Below are positions 46,367 through 59,543 of a stretch of 64,000 nt of DNA, piece by piece. The translations under genes were made by a program, and so were the position numbers. This DNA is from Hawksworthiomyces lignivorus (Eukaryota; Ascomycota; Sordariomycetes; Ophiostomatales; Ophiostomataceae), in NCBI GenBank assembly GCA_002917075.1, contig NTMA01000003.1, positions 558,001 through 622,000 of the forward strand, written 5' to 3'. The notes beneath the pieces are model-generated. The model worked only from the letters and a program-made list of their open reading frames with translations. It searched no databases and had not been told where the DNA came from. Positions within the stretch are counted from its first letter, which is position 1, and each line of letters opens with the position of its first letter.

Positions 46367-47252
46367 CAGCAGCATTGCTGAAAAAGCGACAGGCCACCTG
46401 GTGAAGAAGGTGACAATCTGCCCAAGAAGAGGGCTCAGTAATAGGTCTAGAAATTTTCACTCAATAGGCCTATAGATGCACAGAATTCCATCTCGTCATA
46501 CGAGCTAGCCTGATCTACGCTATATTTGCTCTACAGCCTTTCTATAATTCTCTTGTACCAAGTCTACACAAATCAAAAGTAAAATGTACTACGTAACGAT
46601 ACATACACTACGTTCTTGGATACAAAGACAATAGCAATCAATATACAAGGGACAAAATACAAGGGGGCAATATATATATATATATATTATTCCATTGAAC
46701 TCCGGTTCTTTTACCATCTGCTTGCTTCCCTGCGCAGCGAAAAAAAATAAAGAAAACAGACCCAAGACCAATCCACCACGTGCTATGCAACCAAATAAAC
46801 GACAGGAAAATACAATGAGGGATCGTATGCGGAGCAGGGCGACAGCTGTTGAGCAAGTCGTCCACTGCCCCTCCTTAAAAACAATAAACACAACGCAGTT
46901 AGGAGAATCGCCGTGTGCCAAAAGCCTCAATGCTCAGTATCAGACACCCACACACATGGAGAGGGATATGTACACAGGTCGATCATGTCAGTGGTCGACC
47001 GCTGAATGAACACAACTCGGCAGGGGAAGCGCAGATGCTAGAACGAAGTCGTCGAGTGGTAAAGGGTTTAGGGGGGTATTATATGAGACATTTTCGTGAA
47101 ATGACGTTCTGTCGCCGATGGACATTCCAGATGCTCGTGCTCATGCTCGTGCTTTTGGTTGCCGGCCTTTTCCGATTTCTCCACATCCAACATGCACCGT
47201 CCTTCGATTCAGAAAAAAGCAAAAAAAAAGAAATAAATACCCTGTCGGGCAT
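46367..47252. other. Convergent intergenic region
   Basis: About 0.9 kb between the GPALPP and RING genes, with a short TA microsatellite (46670-46688). No gene seen. Confidence 0.6.
46670..46688. repeat. (TA)n microsatellite
   Basis: About nine TA units. Confidence 0.9.
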
Positions 47253-48987
47253 CTAATTCCGCACACCAGCCTCGAGCTGCGAGGGTGTCACCTCGGCAGC
47301 GGGAGCCGCTGCCGCAGCAACGGCCGCTGGTTGGCTCTGCGGCTCGCTGGCCTCGCCTTGCCGCCGGCGGAAAGGCCGGAGATTCCGAACCCAGTTGCCG
47401 CGCGACGCAGACGCTTGCTGCTCGGCCTCAACCGGGCCCTGTGCTGGTGCCGCCTGCGCCTGCGAACCCGACCCGGTATGCTCGGGCCTGCGCCATCCAA
47501 AGTAGAGATTCTGTCTCGACTCGGGCACGAGGTCCGGCTGAGCCGCTGCGGCAGCATTCCCTTGGCCGTTTTCAGGGCTGGGGCTACCTGGGCCGAGAAC
47601 AAAGCGGGCGGGGAGAATCCGGCCCGTAGTCCGAATATTTCTCCACGTGTTGTTGGGCCGCGGGGGCATGTTGATGCGATGCTGGCGGACCTCGCCGTTG
47701 GGCGAGATGGACACGGCGATGACGCTCGGTCCAGCAACAGCACCATCGCCGGCTTCCGGAGCCGGCAGGCGGGGCTTGGGCGTGTAGTAGTCGGCTTTGC
47801 AGAGCGGGCAGCAAGCGCGGCGGCTCGTCAGCCAAGGGTCGACGCAGACGGCGTGGAAGGCGTGGCCGCACGTCAGCCCGCGGACGTCGTCGTCGTCCTC
47901 CAGAGTATCGATGCAGATAGCACAGGTGTCGCCAGACGTACCGACGCACTCCGGCGGCAGAGCAGCGTCGATGTGCTCGTCGTCCTCGTCGTCGGAATGC
48001 TGCTCCTCGGATGAGCGGTTCAGGGCGTCCTTGGCAATCGCGGTTTCATCGGCAGCATCAGCGTCGGCAGATACGACAGACGCCCGCGGGTCGGCCGATG
48101 TCTCGCCTTGATGGGGAGGCTCAGAGGCAGCCGGTGCGCTCGCTCCGCTGGCGGCGGTAGCAGCAGCGGCGGCAGTCTCTGGCGTGGTCTCAGTAGTCGA
48201 CGAAGTAGTGACGTTGGTGATGTCCTGCTTCTTTTCCTCTCTGGGCTCGTCAGAAGAATCCCGCTCTGGCCGGTCACCATCGACGGCAGCAGCGGATGCT
48301 TCGACAGATCGTATGCTATGAGCACGGCTAGCGGGGCGACTTGTCGGCGCATCGACACCGCCTCGCGTAGGCAGACCTTCCTTTGCACGGCTAGCAACCC
48401 AGCTCTTGTACTTGATCATGGGGAACTTCTCGTTGACCTCGTCGATCGTCATCAGCTTCTTTTCTCTGCGGCGGCGGCGGGGATGCGGCATGTTTTCGAG
48501 ATTGATAGGCTCGCCATCTTCGGCGGCTATCCGCAGCTGGCGTGCCCGAGCATTGTACCGGAAACAGTACTTGACACCGACGATGATCCTGACAGAAGGA
48601 TCTCAAGTTAGACAAAACAGGTCCGATCACATTGAATGCATCCTATCCTGCCAGCGGCTTCTGCGCCCTCGCCGACTAGCAAGCACCTCAACAGACTTGG
48701 CCGTCCGAAAATACATACCACAGATTTGTAAATACAACGCCGAAGCCGAGGGCAACAAAAAAGAGCAGCGGCGAGCTGCCGCCCGAGCTGCCGTTGCCAC
48801 CCGTGTTCGTGGGTGTTGGTCCACTGGATGTCGCAGTAGTCGTCGATGGGCTGGTACTTGAAGGGGCAGGGGTCGTGGATGCCGGGGGTGCTCCGGTCGC
48901 AGCTGATGAGACAGCGGCCGCAGTAGATGATACCGCTTGCCTTGCCACGATGGCAGCGCCTTCTAGCACCTGGTCGATGAGAGGCAT
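47253..48987 (-). CDS. Membrane-anchored RING-H2 finger protein, 534 aa
   Basis: Predicted E3 ubiquitin ligase. Exons 48987-48719 and 48588-47253 with a 130-nt intron, 535 codons. The N-terminal ~70 residues are Ser/Thr/Ala-rich, probably lumenal or extracellular and O-glycosylated, though no classical signal peptide is seen. One transmembrane helix follows (SPLLFFVALGFGVVFTNLW, continuing IIVGV across the splice). A basic juxtamembrane segment (HPRRRRREKK) marks the cytosolic side. The RING-H2 finger lies at roughly residues 310-355: CAICIDTLEDDD, CGHAFHAVCVDPWL, CCPLCK. The tail is long and disordered, rich in Pro, Gln and Ala. Such one-TM RING-H2 proteins act at endomembranes; the substrate is unknown. 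Confidence 0.88.
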
Positions 48988-50550
48988 TATGTCGAATTTG
49001 TGTCGTCGCTCGGAGTGAGCGGCTTGATTGGCGGATGGAGGTGGTCGGGAAAGAAGGCGTGAGAAAATGCGTCAGGACGCGGACACTAAGTGTCGACAAA
49101 ATCAAAGCGAAACGACTCTGGGAGCGATTTGCAGATGAGCCGAATGGAAAGACAAATCCGAAAAGAAAGTCAACAACAGACTGGCTTATGGCCGTCGGCA
49201 GTCGTTAGGGGAGAGACCAACAGTCGACTGTGTCGAAGTAGGGAAGCGAAGGTGATTGAGACCTTGGAACCCTGTTTGTTTCATTAATGACGGCGAACGG
49301 CGTTGTTCCTGATTCATTGAGAAACTGTTTCTCTTGTCTCTCGTCGTCCTCCAGATGAGATACGAAAGACAATGAGAGAAAAGGGAGACTGGATCGGGCG
49401 GAGACAGCAAGGAGGAGCGAAATGAGGCCGAGCGACAAAGGAAACGAGGCGTGGAGGGTAAAAGTGTAGGGATATTCAAAAATCGATCGATACCTGTCAA
49501 ATTCCTAGCGATTTCGATCGTCGAATTGTCGCTTCTTCCTGGAATGGGGGGCTGTCACCTATGGCGACGTTGGCCCGACAAGAAGAAAGTGAATGAAAAG
49601 AGGAGACACGACAAAAAGGAAGAGGAAGAAGAAAGGAAGAAGAACAGGAACGAAACTCCAAGATGGAGGCAGGGAATTGGAAGAAGGAAGATGAGAAAAA
49701 AGAATCGACGGGCTGACGACTTTTGACGATCTGGGAAATGCGGGATAAAGAGAGGAGGAAGGGCGAGCGAGAGGAAAAGAGGAGAAATGTGGATATTGCA
49801 GGTGGTGGTGCTGGCGGTCCTCTTTGTGGGAAAGTGCGAACGACTGGGCGTGCGAGGCGTGGTAAGAGCGTCACTTTCACTCCCAAAGCGACACGGAAGG
49901 GGCGGGTCAGGACCTCAATAGTGGACGGAATACGGAGAAGGAGCGATGCACACCATGCACACTATAATACGCGCTACCACAGATTCCATACACTCAGCAC
50001 AGACGGTGTTGCTGGGGGGGTCCAGGTTGGAAGAGGGAAGGGGACTCTTGTGGCCGGCGGAGGGAGTTTAGAGCACTCTCGTCCGAGTTATCCTCTCTCT
50101 TCTAGTATCAGCGTATTAGCTAGTACGAGGGTGCTACTCGTAAGCCTGTGTTGTCGTATAACTCAGAAGGGGGTGTGGATGAGTAGGGAAGCGGAAGAAC
50201 GACCGAGTGGAAAAAACGGGGGAGGAGGCGAAAGGGAAAGAAGGAGACTGGCAGACTTGGTTCGACTGCGTATTATTAGGGAAGGCGGAAAAAAAAGCGG
50301 GCTCCAGGGATTTCGATCTTTATTGCCGAAGGGAAAGAGCAATGCGAGAGAGTGTCGTAAAGAGGAGCCACGACGGAAACAGAAGGCTAGGCCTGGGGCT
50401 GCCGTAGATAATAATAACAATGCTTATTTAGACGGGGGGAGAAGTGCGACTGGTGGGTGGCCAGACAGCGGATAGCGGGTGCTGGATGCTGAGTGGTCGG
50501 TGGAGATGATGGTAGGTGCTAGCTTGCGTCGTAGTAAGCGGCAGAGGGCA

Positions 50551-50600
50551 GCAAGCAGAAAGCAGCAGAAAGCAGCAGAAAGCAGCAAAAAGCAAGCAGA
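50551..50600. repeat. 10-bp tandem repeat (AGCAGCAGAA type)
   Basis: Three to four near-identical 10-bp units rich in AGC and AAA. Confidence 0.85.
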
Positions 50601-53600
50601 CGTCACAGACAACAGTGCGTTGCGACAGTATCTCACACGTCGTCTGTAGGCGAACAAGGGGCTACACGCTGGAGCAGAGACGTAACACACTAGAGGGTGT
50701 AGATATGTGGTTACTGTTGTATGAGCGAGGAACATAAGTACGTGGTATTACCGGCGCTTTTGGCTTTTCCTTTTAAGCTTGCTGTGATCGGTGATGAGAG
50801 AAAGCCGTTTGTGTTGGCTAACGAGCGGGCGGCAAGGGATCTCGAACTGGTTAGCGTAATGCTGCGTCGCAGAAACCAGAGAAAAGAATCAGGCTGACAG
50901 ATGAATAATCGTTTTTTCCTCTTTCGTTTTTGTTCTAGTTCCTGTCTGATGGGGGCGATTGACAGGGCGGGCTATCTTCACTTTTAAATATTTCGGCTTT
51001 CGTTATCTCTTGCTTTTCCTTCTCGCATGCCGTCGTGGCAGGGCAAAAGAGCATATGAGGGTCGCAAACCTCGGAAGACATTCGCAGAGCTTACGACGTG
51101 AGGTGACCCGGCCCGTGATTGAAAGAGCAGCTATGTGTAATCAAAAGCCACTGGGCGTTGTGGCGGAGGGAGCGATAGCGTAGGACCCAACGTCTTCTGA
51201 CATCCTCTACTGCTTATGGGCATACGTAGTCCTCCTTTTCTTTTTGTTTCTTTTTCTCCGTGTATAACTTGCTCACCTTGGATGTTCGGCTTCGGTTTTC
51301 ATGGTAGGGCAATTAACAGTGCTATGCATGTGGATGCGCGCCGCTATCAAGTGGCTATCCCCCTTTGTTTTGAAACTTGCAAAAACTCCTTTTTTTTGTC
51401 TGGCTCCTTCAGACGCTGCCACGCTGCGTAGGGGTGTGGAATCACAGGTGCCAATCGCATCCAAGGATCAGAGCCTCTCTTACTGTGTCTATGTGCCGCT
51501 TTGTGATCTAGTGCTGAAAAGAGGCGTGGCACAGGCGGGTAGCAGTTTTTTTTTGTCTCTACACAGTATTACGTCTCTACATCTACGGCTTCAGTGGTCT
51601 TGCTTGCCCTGCACCGCCTTCTCTCGAAACGCAGCACGGATGTTTGATTCAAAATCCCAAAGAGGAAAAGAATTACGTAGAACCGATACCTCTCTTGACA
51701 CGCGCTACTTTCCGCTCTCTCTCTCTCTCGCTGCGCATGTACTCCATACGTCTCTAAAAAATCATTTCGTTGGATTATGGATCAGCAAAAGGCGAAGAAA
51801 GAAGAGCAGGCCAAAAAGGGATGGTCAGAATCAAGGACTGTTTCTCAGATGTTCCTTTTTCCTGACATGTATGTCCATGGCCATTTAACCCGGAACAATC
51901 AATGCAAAAAGGTGCTCCCTGCAAGGGAAAAGGAATTAATAGATTTTGATTATGGCGCCGATCTACAATGCGGGCGGCTAATTGTGGTGTGCTGCCAGAT
52001 AAGCCGTCTTCCTTTTTTCACACTCTTCACAAGAAGTATACTTCCTTGTGGTCCTTCGAGCGTGATGTCAAGTATTACTTTAGATGATGCTCTCTATTTG
52101 TCGAAAGATCATCGAGCTAGATGCTTTCTTTTATCTCGTGCTATGAAGTGATGAGAATGCGAAGCGTAGACAAAGAGGCACACGGGAGTGGCCGTTGACA
52201 GCTCCGGATTGGTCCAATTCATTTCGAGCACAAGGTGACAGCCATTGACGATCGAAGCGTGGCCGCCGCTGTGTCGTCGCCTGTGTGCGTGAATCCCTCT
52301 CCTTGGCGATGTTTTGCTCGTCTGCAGAGCAGAGAACGCCACACCACAGGACCTTACCACAGAGCCTGCATGGTGGTCGCGATGCCAATACCACACACAC
52401 CAAAACTTCCCGTGCCAGCAAGATTCATGCCCACGGTAGTGCAAGGCGCTAATACTGCTCGCCTTAGGTGGTTTATCTTCCGCCGCCCGTCTCACGACAG
52501 CCCTCCCGAAATGGCTCCAACGCCAACATCCTTTGGCTCACCTCGTCGGTACTCCTCGAGCTCGATCTGTAATTGTGGTAAATTGGCACCATATGCGGAC
52601 CTCACATCTCGTCCCTTTATTGAGGTGAGATGGATGCATGGGTTGCCTTGCCTTGCTCGCTTGAACACAATGCTTGCTTGTACTTTATGCCTCCCTGTCC
52701 ATCTTTTCCCTTCTTGTAAAAGAAGGCCCATCCCTACGCTGTGCCAACTAGGGAAAATAAGGTACGAAAGTAAAAGGGCCGGTCAGCCAGCTTCAGCTGA
52801 ATTTAGCTTTGGCCCAAAATAAAGGCCATTTTGTTGTGACAGGGAGCTCTGTTTTTGCCTTTGCATTTGCTGACACGGTGGCTGCCAATACAAAGGCCAC
52901 GCCGTGGCCAAAGCCAACGCAGGTCCTTTCTGCTGCTTCGCGACCGCGTGTCGTCGCGACGCAGACAAAAATGACACAAACACGCAATCTTAGTCTACGG
53001 GTGAGAGCTTGTGGTTATGGGCGAGCCCACACGAATATCCTCCGGTCTTGGCACGCAAGACCGTATTGCCAAATCCTGGGAAAAGCTTCGCGGGAGAGGG
53101 CAGAATAGACAGAAAAATCGAGAATAGGAAATCTTGTAGAAGACTTGAAGGAATGGGTCAGAGCCAATTCTGCCGCTGCCGGATGTGCAGCAAATCGTGC
53201 GTCGCAAAAGGGATCCACTTGTTCCCAAGCTTTCTCTGTCTTTCTCTTCTTCTCTTCGGGCAGCCTTGATCTGCGCTGGAAAAGGTCCTCCCAAGACGTA
53301 GATCTTTTTATTTCATTCGTTCTTTGCACCTTATGGGGGACAGAGAGGGGATAGCCGGAGGAGAATGGGGGTCGTCCCTTTCCTCTGCTCCTCGTGATTT
53401 ACGGCGATCGCACGAAATGCGCAGAAGCAGACAGTAAAAGAAAAAATTGAAAATCAAGGCACAAAAAAAACACATCAGAGCAAACACGAAATGCACCTAG
53501 TGTTTTCCAACTATGCCCAATTCTTACGGGCTACGAGTACGTCCGAACAACGAATGTGTGAGAGATGCTGGCAGGCCAGCCGAAGACAGTCTAGACAAGA

Positions 53601-54679
53601 GAGTCGACCCGCTTTCCCCAGTCCCTCCATCTGTGTGCTAGATTGGACCCTATGTCACCCTTCCTCTCTTGTCTTCCTGGCCTCTCCCTGGCTCGCTTCT
53701 TCGTATCCTCAGGTACATGGCGTCACACACTCAGACGGAACATTTTTACGTAGCTTTGCATAGCTCGCTTCTTAACTCCATTGTGTTCATCCGCCTACCG
53801 CTGGCCGCTGCCCCAAGCGTCGTCGTCGTCGTAAGATCGGCATACGGAGGAATACAAGCAGTCCGGGACGCCGACGACTCCTATCTGCTTGATCTGAATC
53901 TACCCGAGCAGAAAAACAGCTCATCGAGACCGGCTGGACTTACGTACGTCGCGGGCGACACAGCCTCAATTGATTCCTCATTTTGGCCCTTTCCCGACAC
54001 AGCAGCTCAAAAGTTGGCATGTGGCAGAGAGCCCAATTGCCCATCTGACAAAGCAGGCTTTCTGCACAAATGCGGTCCGGCTCCACGGAAATTTGGCAGG
54101 TCGCACGTCACGCTACCTGTCGTGCTTTTTTTTTGTTCTTCCGGATGCGTCCGCGGGCTGGGGTCATCCGCACGAGTCAATCGAGATGCACAAAACAAGA
54201 CGCCCACAGTAACCAAAAAAGAAGGAAAAAAATTAGAGAGTCGCGATGATATCATACCACGTTGACTGCGCGAAACACACAAGACTCGCCTTAGTCCGTA
54301 CAATATCGCGCATCGTAACGTTTTTCTTGCTATCCTCTCTCGCCTCTTTCATCTAACCCTTGCCCTTTCGCCTCACTCCTCTTTTCAGCACGTCGTCCTC
54401 TGTATATTACCTTCTTTGCACGCCTCTTGTATTTTCTCCGATAGCCAGATTGTCACGGCATCCGATGGTTAAAAGGCTCGCTATATACTACAAACCACTT
54501 CCATCTAGACGGATCCTTTTCGCGAACCGGAGTATTTTTTGCTCTACTGCCATATCAACCAGCCCGACATATTATTAATGTAGTGCAGCCACTTTACTTT
54601 CACTCGAAGGAATCGCGACCCAATTTAATGCCAAAGGGGAATTGTGCGATACAATACGTCGTAGACGTTTGCCGGAGGC

Positions 54680-54704
54680 AAGCCAGAGCAAGCCAGAGCA
54701 AGCC
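54680..54704. repeat. 10-bp tandem repeat (AGCCAGAGCA)
   Basis: Two and a half direct units. Confidence 0.8.
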
Positions 54705-56194
54705 ACTGGAATTAACGATGTGTCTCTGGCCTGGTCTGACGCCTGCAGTGCATAGAGGCAAAGCGGCGAGCAGGCCAAAAAGCAGAGCATGCCACTTCTG
54801 TGATAGAGCGGTCTCTGGTTCGTCCTGCTACTTTGCCCACATTGGGAAAAATAATTGTCATCCCACCCCCCTCTAGACGCTGTGATACGCCGCGATAATA
54901 CCACCTCGCAAAACTACTGAGAGCCAGACCTACAAAGTAACCAGTCGCACGATCTGATTGTCCCAAAAGGGTCTAGCGTTCTCCTCTTTCCCCCGCTTTC
55001 CAGCCTCTTAAGCCAAGCAGAATAGACATGAGCAGAGAGGAAAAACTGCAGGCCATGCCGGGATCCGCCACTACGACTGCAGCAAGGAAGGCTGCTTGCT
55101 CAAGAAGCTTGCATGACAAAAAAAAAAAGGAACGTATAACTTTTTTTTTGCTGCTTTGTTCTTTCGCTGCTCTCGTTCGGAATGGCTGGTCCGCACGTAC
55201 TCGTACGGCCGACGTAGGCCAAGCAACCCCAGAAAGTGATCCGCAAAGATCCCCAGCAAACTGTGCTCCGTACGCCACACAACAATCGTCGTACGTTGTA
55301 ATAATCATAGATAGTCGCAAAGCGCCAATAAGACACACATGGGTGAATACGCAAATGGCAACTCGAGCCAATGTGCTCGTACCGTACGTGCGTACCTCTG
55401 TAAAATGAAAATCAGAATTCGCGTGTCCTCACTGCTCCACAACCGGAGCTAAGTGTCGCAAGCCACTTCTCACGGCTACTTCTCATCCTGCCCGCCAGTC
55501 CGCCTATCTTCTCCCATGGATGTCTATGGATGCTACGGAGCCGGGCTAAGCTAAACAGCCTGGGCAATTTGGTACACTGATTTGCTCGTCTGGCTCTGCC
55601 ATCGGTCCCGACGTCGTTCCTCCTAACAAGGTTCATAGGTGGTGGCATGGTTTTTTTTTTTTGCCTCCACGACTACTCATGAGACTTCGTGACCAAACTC
55701 CGAGTTTTCACCAAGTGCCGAGCAAACTCCATGAGCATCTCTTGAATTGAGTTCCTACCTGGACATGAATGACTGGAGTCTGTGTCCAAAGAGTTATTTA
55801 GTATCTGCCACTTCTGAAGGACCCGCCACCACGAAGCAGTATTTGTATGTATCTTACGCAATACTCTTATGATCCCTCTCCTCTTTCTTCCACTGGTGGT
55901 ATCAGCCAGCCTCGAAGACAGCGAGCACGTGTTGGCGGCTCCTTTCCATCCTTCGCTTGACATAGTGCATTGCGCCGCGGCATTATGTTGGATTACATGA
56001 TCGCCAACATCTCGTCGAGAAAGCTTATTCGCAGCGGATGAATCCCCTCGTATTACGTTATGTTGTGTATTCTATTGCAACGACACTTTGGATTCGTATT
56101 GAGATTTGCAATTGTAGCTCATCAGTAGCATGTGCGTGTGTAATATTTGACGTATTGTCTTAGTGGTTCAACCTTGTTTGCCAAAGTATTCTTC

Positions 56195-56218
56195 TTTATT
56201 TTATTTTATTTTATTTTT
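56195..56218. repeat. (TTTTA)n microsatellite
   Basis: About five TTTTA-type units. Confidence 0.9.
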
Positions 56219-56507
56219 GGTTTAATGGCAAGGTGTCTATGACGAGAAAGTATACGTCCTAGTAATTATGGGGACTCGCCAGTACTATTCACCTGCAAAA
56301 GAAAATGAGCCTCTCTCATCCATCACCGCCCTGTTTTATGCAGCAAGACAGAGAAACAGCGGTCAGTCACAAAGGACATATTTCCTATCTAGACCATTTG
56401 TCAGACCATCTTGAAATTGCCGCGGAAACTTAAAGCTCATTTATTCATCATGGTATGATGTCCGCAGGAGAAACCAGACCTTCTTTTAATTGTCCTTCCC
56501 ATGTCCT

Positions 56508-57962
56508 TTATGCTACGTCCGGGTCCGCCATAACAAATCGGTCCATTGCTTCAAACTCTCGTCGCACCTCCGCGGCGAAGGCGTCATCCGCGAGCACTTC
56601 CAGTCCCGTAGCCGCCATGGCCCGCCCCTGCTGGAGCGCGCGTCGGTGGGCGTCGTTTGTAGCGGCGGCCGTGGCGAACGCGGGCGTGTGCACGGCGCCG
56701 TCGGGGCTGTCGATGGCAAAGGTCGGGTGCACCGCCGGCACGGCGTAGGTGACGTTGCCCATGTCGGTGCTGTAGCAGTCGGCGTCCCAGCGTTGCTCGG
56801 CGGGCGAGCGGAAGACGACACCGCCCTGCCGCTCCACGTGCGCCATGTAGCGCGCCGCCAGCGCCGTGTTGGGCCGCACGTCCCAGTAGGCCGGCCGCCA
56901 CGTCGTCTGCAGCGTGCAGCCCGTGGCCAGCGCCGCCGCCTCCATGCAGTTGACGAAGCGCTGCCGCAGCACCTTGTAGCGCGCCATCGTCGCCGACCGC
57001 ACGCAGTACGACGCCTTGGCGTACGCCGGGATGATGCCCGACCGCTGCCCGGCCTCGTGCACCACGCCGCGGATCCGGTCCGTCGGCATTATCTGCTGCC
57101 GCAGCAGGCCCAGGCTCGCCTGCAGCAGCGTCACCGCGTCCAGCGCGTTGATGCCCTCCCACGGCGCCACCATCGCGTGCGCCGGCTTGCCAATGTACTC
57201 CACTGTCAGCTCCGCTCCGCACATGCTCGTCGAATATGCGTTGTCCTTGTTCCTGCGCGCGGCTTCAGTCAGCAGACCGCCATTAAATGGCCACAGAGAA
57301 ATCAGTTGGTACGCTAAGAGAGAGGCTCACATTGGATGCACCATGAGGCAGCAGAAGACGTCTTCGTAGGCCCCCGCCCGCAACATCTTGATCTTACCAC
57401 CACCGCCCTCCTCGGCCGGTGTCCCCATGGCAATCACCCGCCCGTGAACCTTGCCCTTGTCGATGGCAGCGGCCAGCCCTAAAACGGCCGACAGTCCGGC
57501 CGTGGCAATTAAATTGTGGCCACATGCGTGTCCAATGCCGTCAAGGGCATCATATCTATCGGGAAATGTGAGAACTGGAATTCCATTTCGCCATTTCCAA
57601 GATAGAATAGAATAAAGAAAAGCAAAATAGCTTCTCTGTAAGAACATACTCCAAGTTGATGGCCACAGCACGTCCCTCTTTGGGTCCGTAGGATGCCTTG
57701 AATGCTGTTTCCGGTCCGAAGGCGCTGCGCTGGACATCGAATCCGCGGGCTTCAAGAAAGTCTGTCAAGACTTTATGGGCGTGGTGCTCTTGAAAGAGAA
57801 TCTCGGGATGGGAGTGTATCTGGGCAGTGGTGCTTTAGAAATAGTTCCGTTTCATGCAGGATTCAGACTCTGGTCACCTACGTCCAGATTGACTTCTCGT
57901 AGAGATGCGTCTGCGGCATCAATAGCCGCATCCGAGATAGCCTGTAATTCTTGAACCTCCAT
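56508..57962 (-). CDS. M20 family metallo-amidohydrolase (PM20D2 / aminoacylase-like), 406 aa
   Basis: Predicted zinc-dependent peptidase or N-acyl amino-acid hydrolase. Four exons: 57962-57882, 57819-57650, 57555-57331 and 57252-56508, 407 codons with phases matching at each join. Motifs: IHSHPEILFQEHHAHKVL; the metal-binding DGIGHACGHN; the catalytic Glu pair in GTPAEEGGGGK; HPM near the lid domain; and in the dimerisation domain YIGKPAHAMVAPWEGINALD, with His in the conserved lid position. The C-terminal TDMGNVTYAVPAVHPTFAI carries the last zinc-site region. No signal peptide. The substrate could be a dipeptide or acyl-amino acid; the sequence cannot decide. Confidence 0.9.
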
Positions 57963-58535
57963 CTTGAAAATTAAAGCTAGTTTCTGGACGCGTTAAATTG
58001 TACAAAGAGATATTCCTAGCAAGAACAGCTTACGTGACGTACATATAGCTAGACTTCAACCAAAGAGTTGTGGATAATGATAAGGCTAAGAAGCAATGGC
58101 TCCGGCGATACGGCGCCGGATGACCGTCAAGCCAGCTATTCGCATATTATTTGCGGTTGAAGCTGTAGTTCCGAGACTTGGACTGTGAAGAGATTATCAC
58201 ACAACACATGTACGAAACAGATCTCGTAGGTAAAATATTAATGTATTTTGAATTGCAAGCCATTAGAGTCTATTTTATGTCAAATAAGTGTAATTTGTTT
58301 TGATTTATAGATTTGTTTGCTAATTTAGCACTTTTATACCCTTTTTAAACAGGATATTATTCTTTTTCTTTCTTCAAATTTTTCGATTAGATACTTGTTC
58401 AACAGCTCGATTAAATAGGTTTCACATAGGCACTTAGATTTGAGGATATACAGCGGAGTAAATATCGTTAACTAGCTTTACTACGCGTGGTGAAATCCAC
58501 AGACAGAGACACTCTAGTAGAAAACTCTCTCAACT
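57963..58535. other. AT-rich intergenic region
   Basis: About 0.57 kb between the M20 gene's start and the 3' end of the MFS gene; nothing else seen. Confidence 0.6.
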
Positions 58536-59508
58536 TCAATAGACGTACACGAACTGCGGGTTCTCCGTGTCCGTCAAGTTTCGAAATACGTACTGCGCCA
58601 GCTCCTCTTCGCTGCTCCGCTGCTCCACCGCCTCGCGGGCGCTCTTGCGCTGTCGGTTCTGCCATATCAAGTAGAAGCGGAGGCATGCAACCATCACAAT
58701 CAGAATGGCAAAGGACACAAGGCACGATCCAATGCCAAGGCGGTAGCGCGGCTGCTGGTCAGTCTTGAAGAATTGAGGCCCAATAATGCTTGCAGAGTGT
58801 GTAACGTTAGCAGCTGCGTCTCACTTCCAGCAGAGCTTCTTCTATAAGCAATGAGAGGGGATGGGCAGGAAGTCCTCTTACTTTCCAACGCTGTATCCGA
58901 TCAGAAGCAATGAATTGGTGACAACTTTCTTTGTGTGGCCGGCAATGTTGGCCGAGGCCATAGCTAGGAGCAAGATGTAGCCAGTCGGAAAGGCGTAGAA
59001 CTGATTTGTGTGAGCGGAAGTGGAACGAAGACGAGAGCTCATTGTGCTCCTTTTCTTCTTTTTATTTTGGGGAGGAGCTGAAAGACAGGAGAACACACCA
59101 TGTAGTAGCCACCCAAAAGCGCAGATTTGTTTGAGTATGGAGCCGCGAATACAATGACGGAACCAACCAGAGCGATGGTCAGGGCAAACATCATGCACAA
59201 CGTACGGGTGTTGCGCACGTGGAGACAGGTGAAAGTAATCATGATTATGACCACGAACTCGAGCGCGCCAGCTAGCATTCCAAGCTGCAGTTATGTTAGC
59301 TTGGCGTGTGTGGACCATGATGAACGCAGAAATGTTGTGAGCAAGTCAAAATATCTGCAATTAACTTACAATTGTTGTCCTGAGAGTGCCAAAAGCAAAA
59401 TTTTCAATAATAAGGCTGCCGAACTGCAACATGGAAATGTATCAGTATGCAATGGGAGTTTCTGGTCTTTTGTCTCTTTTTTGGAGAAGAAACCACAGGT
59501 GATTGTTA

Positions 59509-59543
59509 TCCTATCCGAATATCCTCATTGAAAAATTCCTCTT
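59509..59543 (+). repeat. Left terminal inverted repeat
   Basis: Begins TCCTATCCGAATATCC and ends CCTCTT. Counting the adjacent TTA, 33 of 38 aligned positions match the reverse complement of 63308-63346, with one gap. Three of the five mismatches are C/T or G/A transitions. Confidence 0.8.

Larger units (their letters stand above)
48988..56507. other. 7.5-kb region without a recognisable gene
   Basis: Both strands were read for domains, signal peptides, membrane helices and splice-linked frames; none is convincing. The first ~900 bases are purine-rich on the plus strand (pyrimidine-rich in the sense of the RING gene's 5' leader). Frames up to 250 codons (49723-50475) are low-complexity artefacts. 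Small tandem repeats occur at 50551-50600, 54680-54704 and 56195-56218. Base composition is less AT-rich than the 12-19 kb gene-free regions, which argues against simple RIP-decayed repeats. It could hold long promoters or non-coding transcripts. Confidence 0.5.

Noticed and set aside
49723..50475. Plus-strand frame of 250 codons
   Set aside because: Arg/Gly/Glu-rich translation of purine-rich leader DNA; no recognisable feature.
51301..52822. Two plus-strand frames of 195 codons
   Set aside because: No domain, signal peptide or splice partner; composition typical of chance frames.
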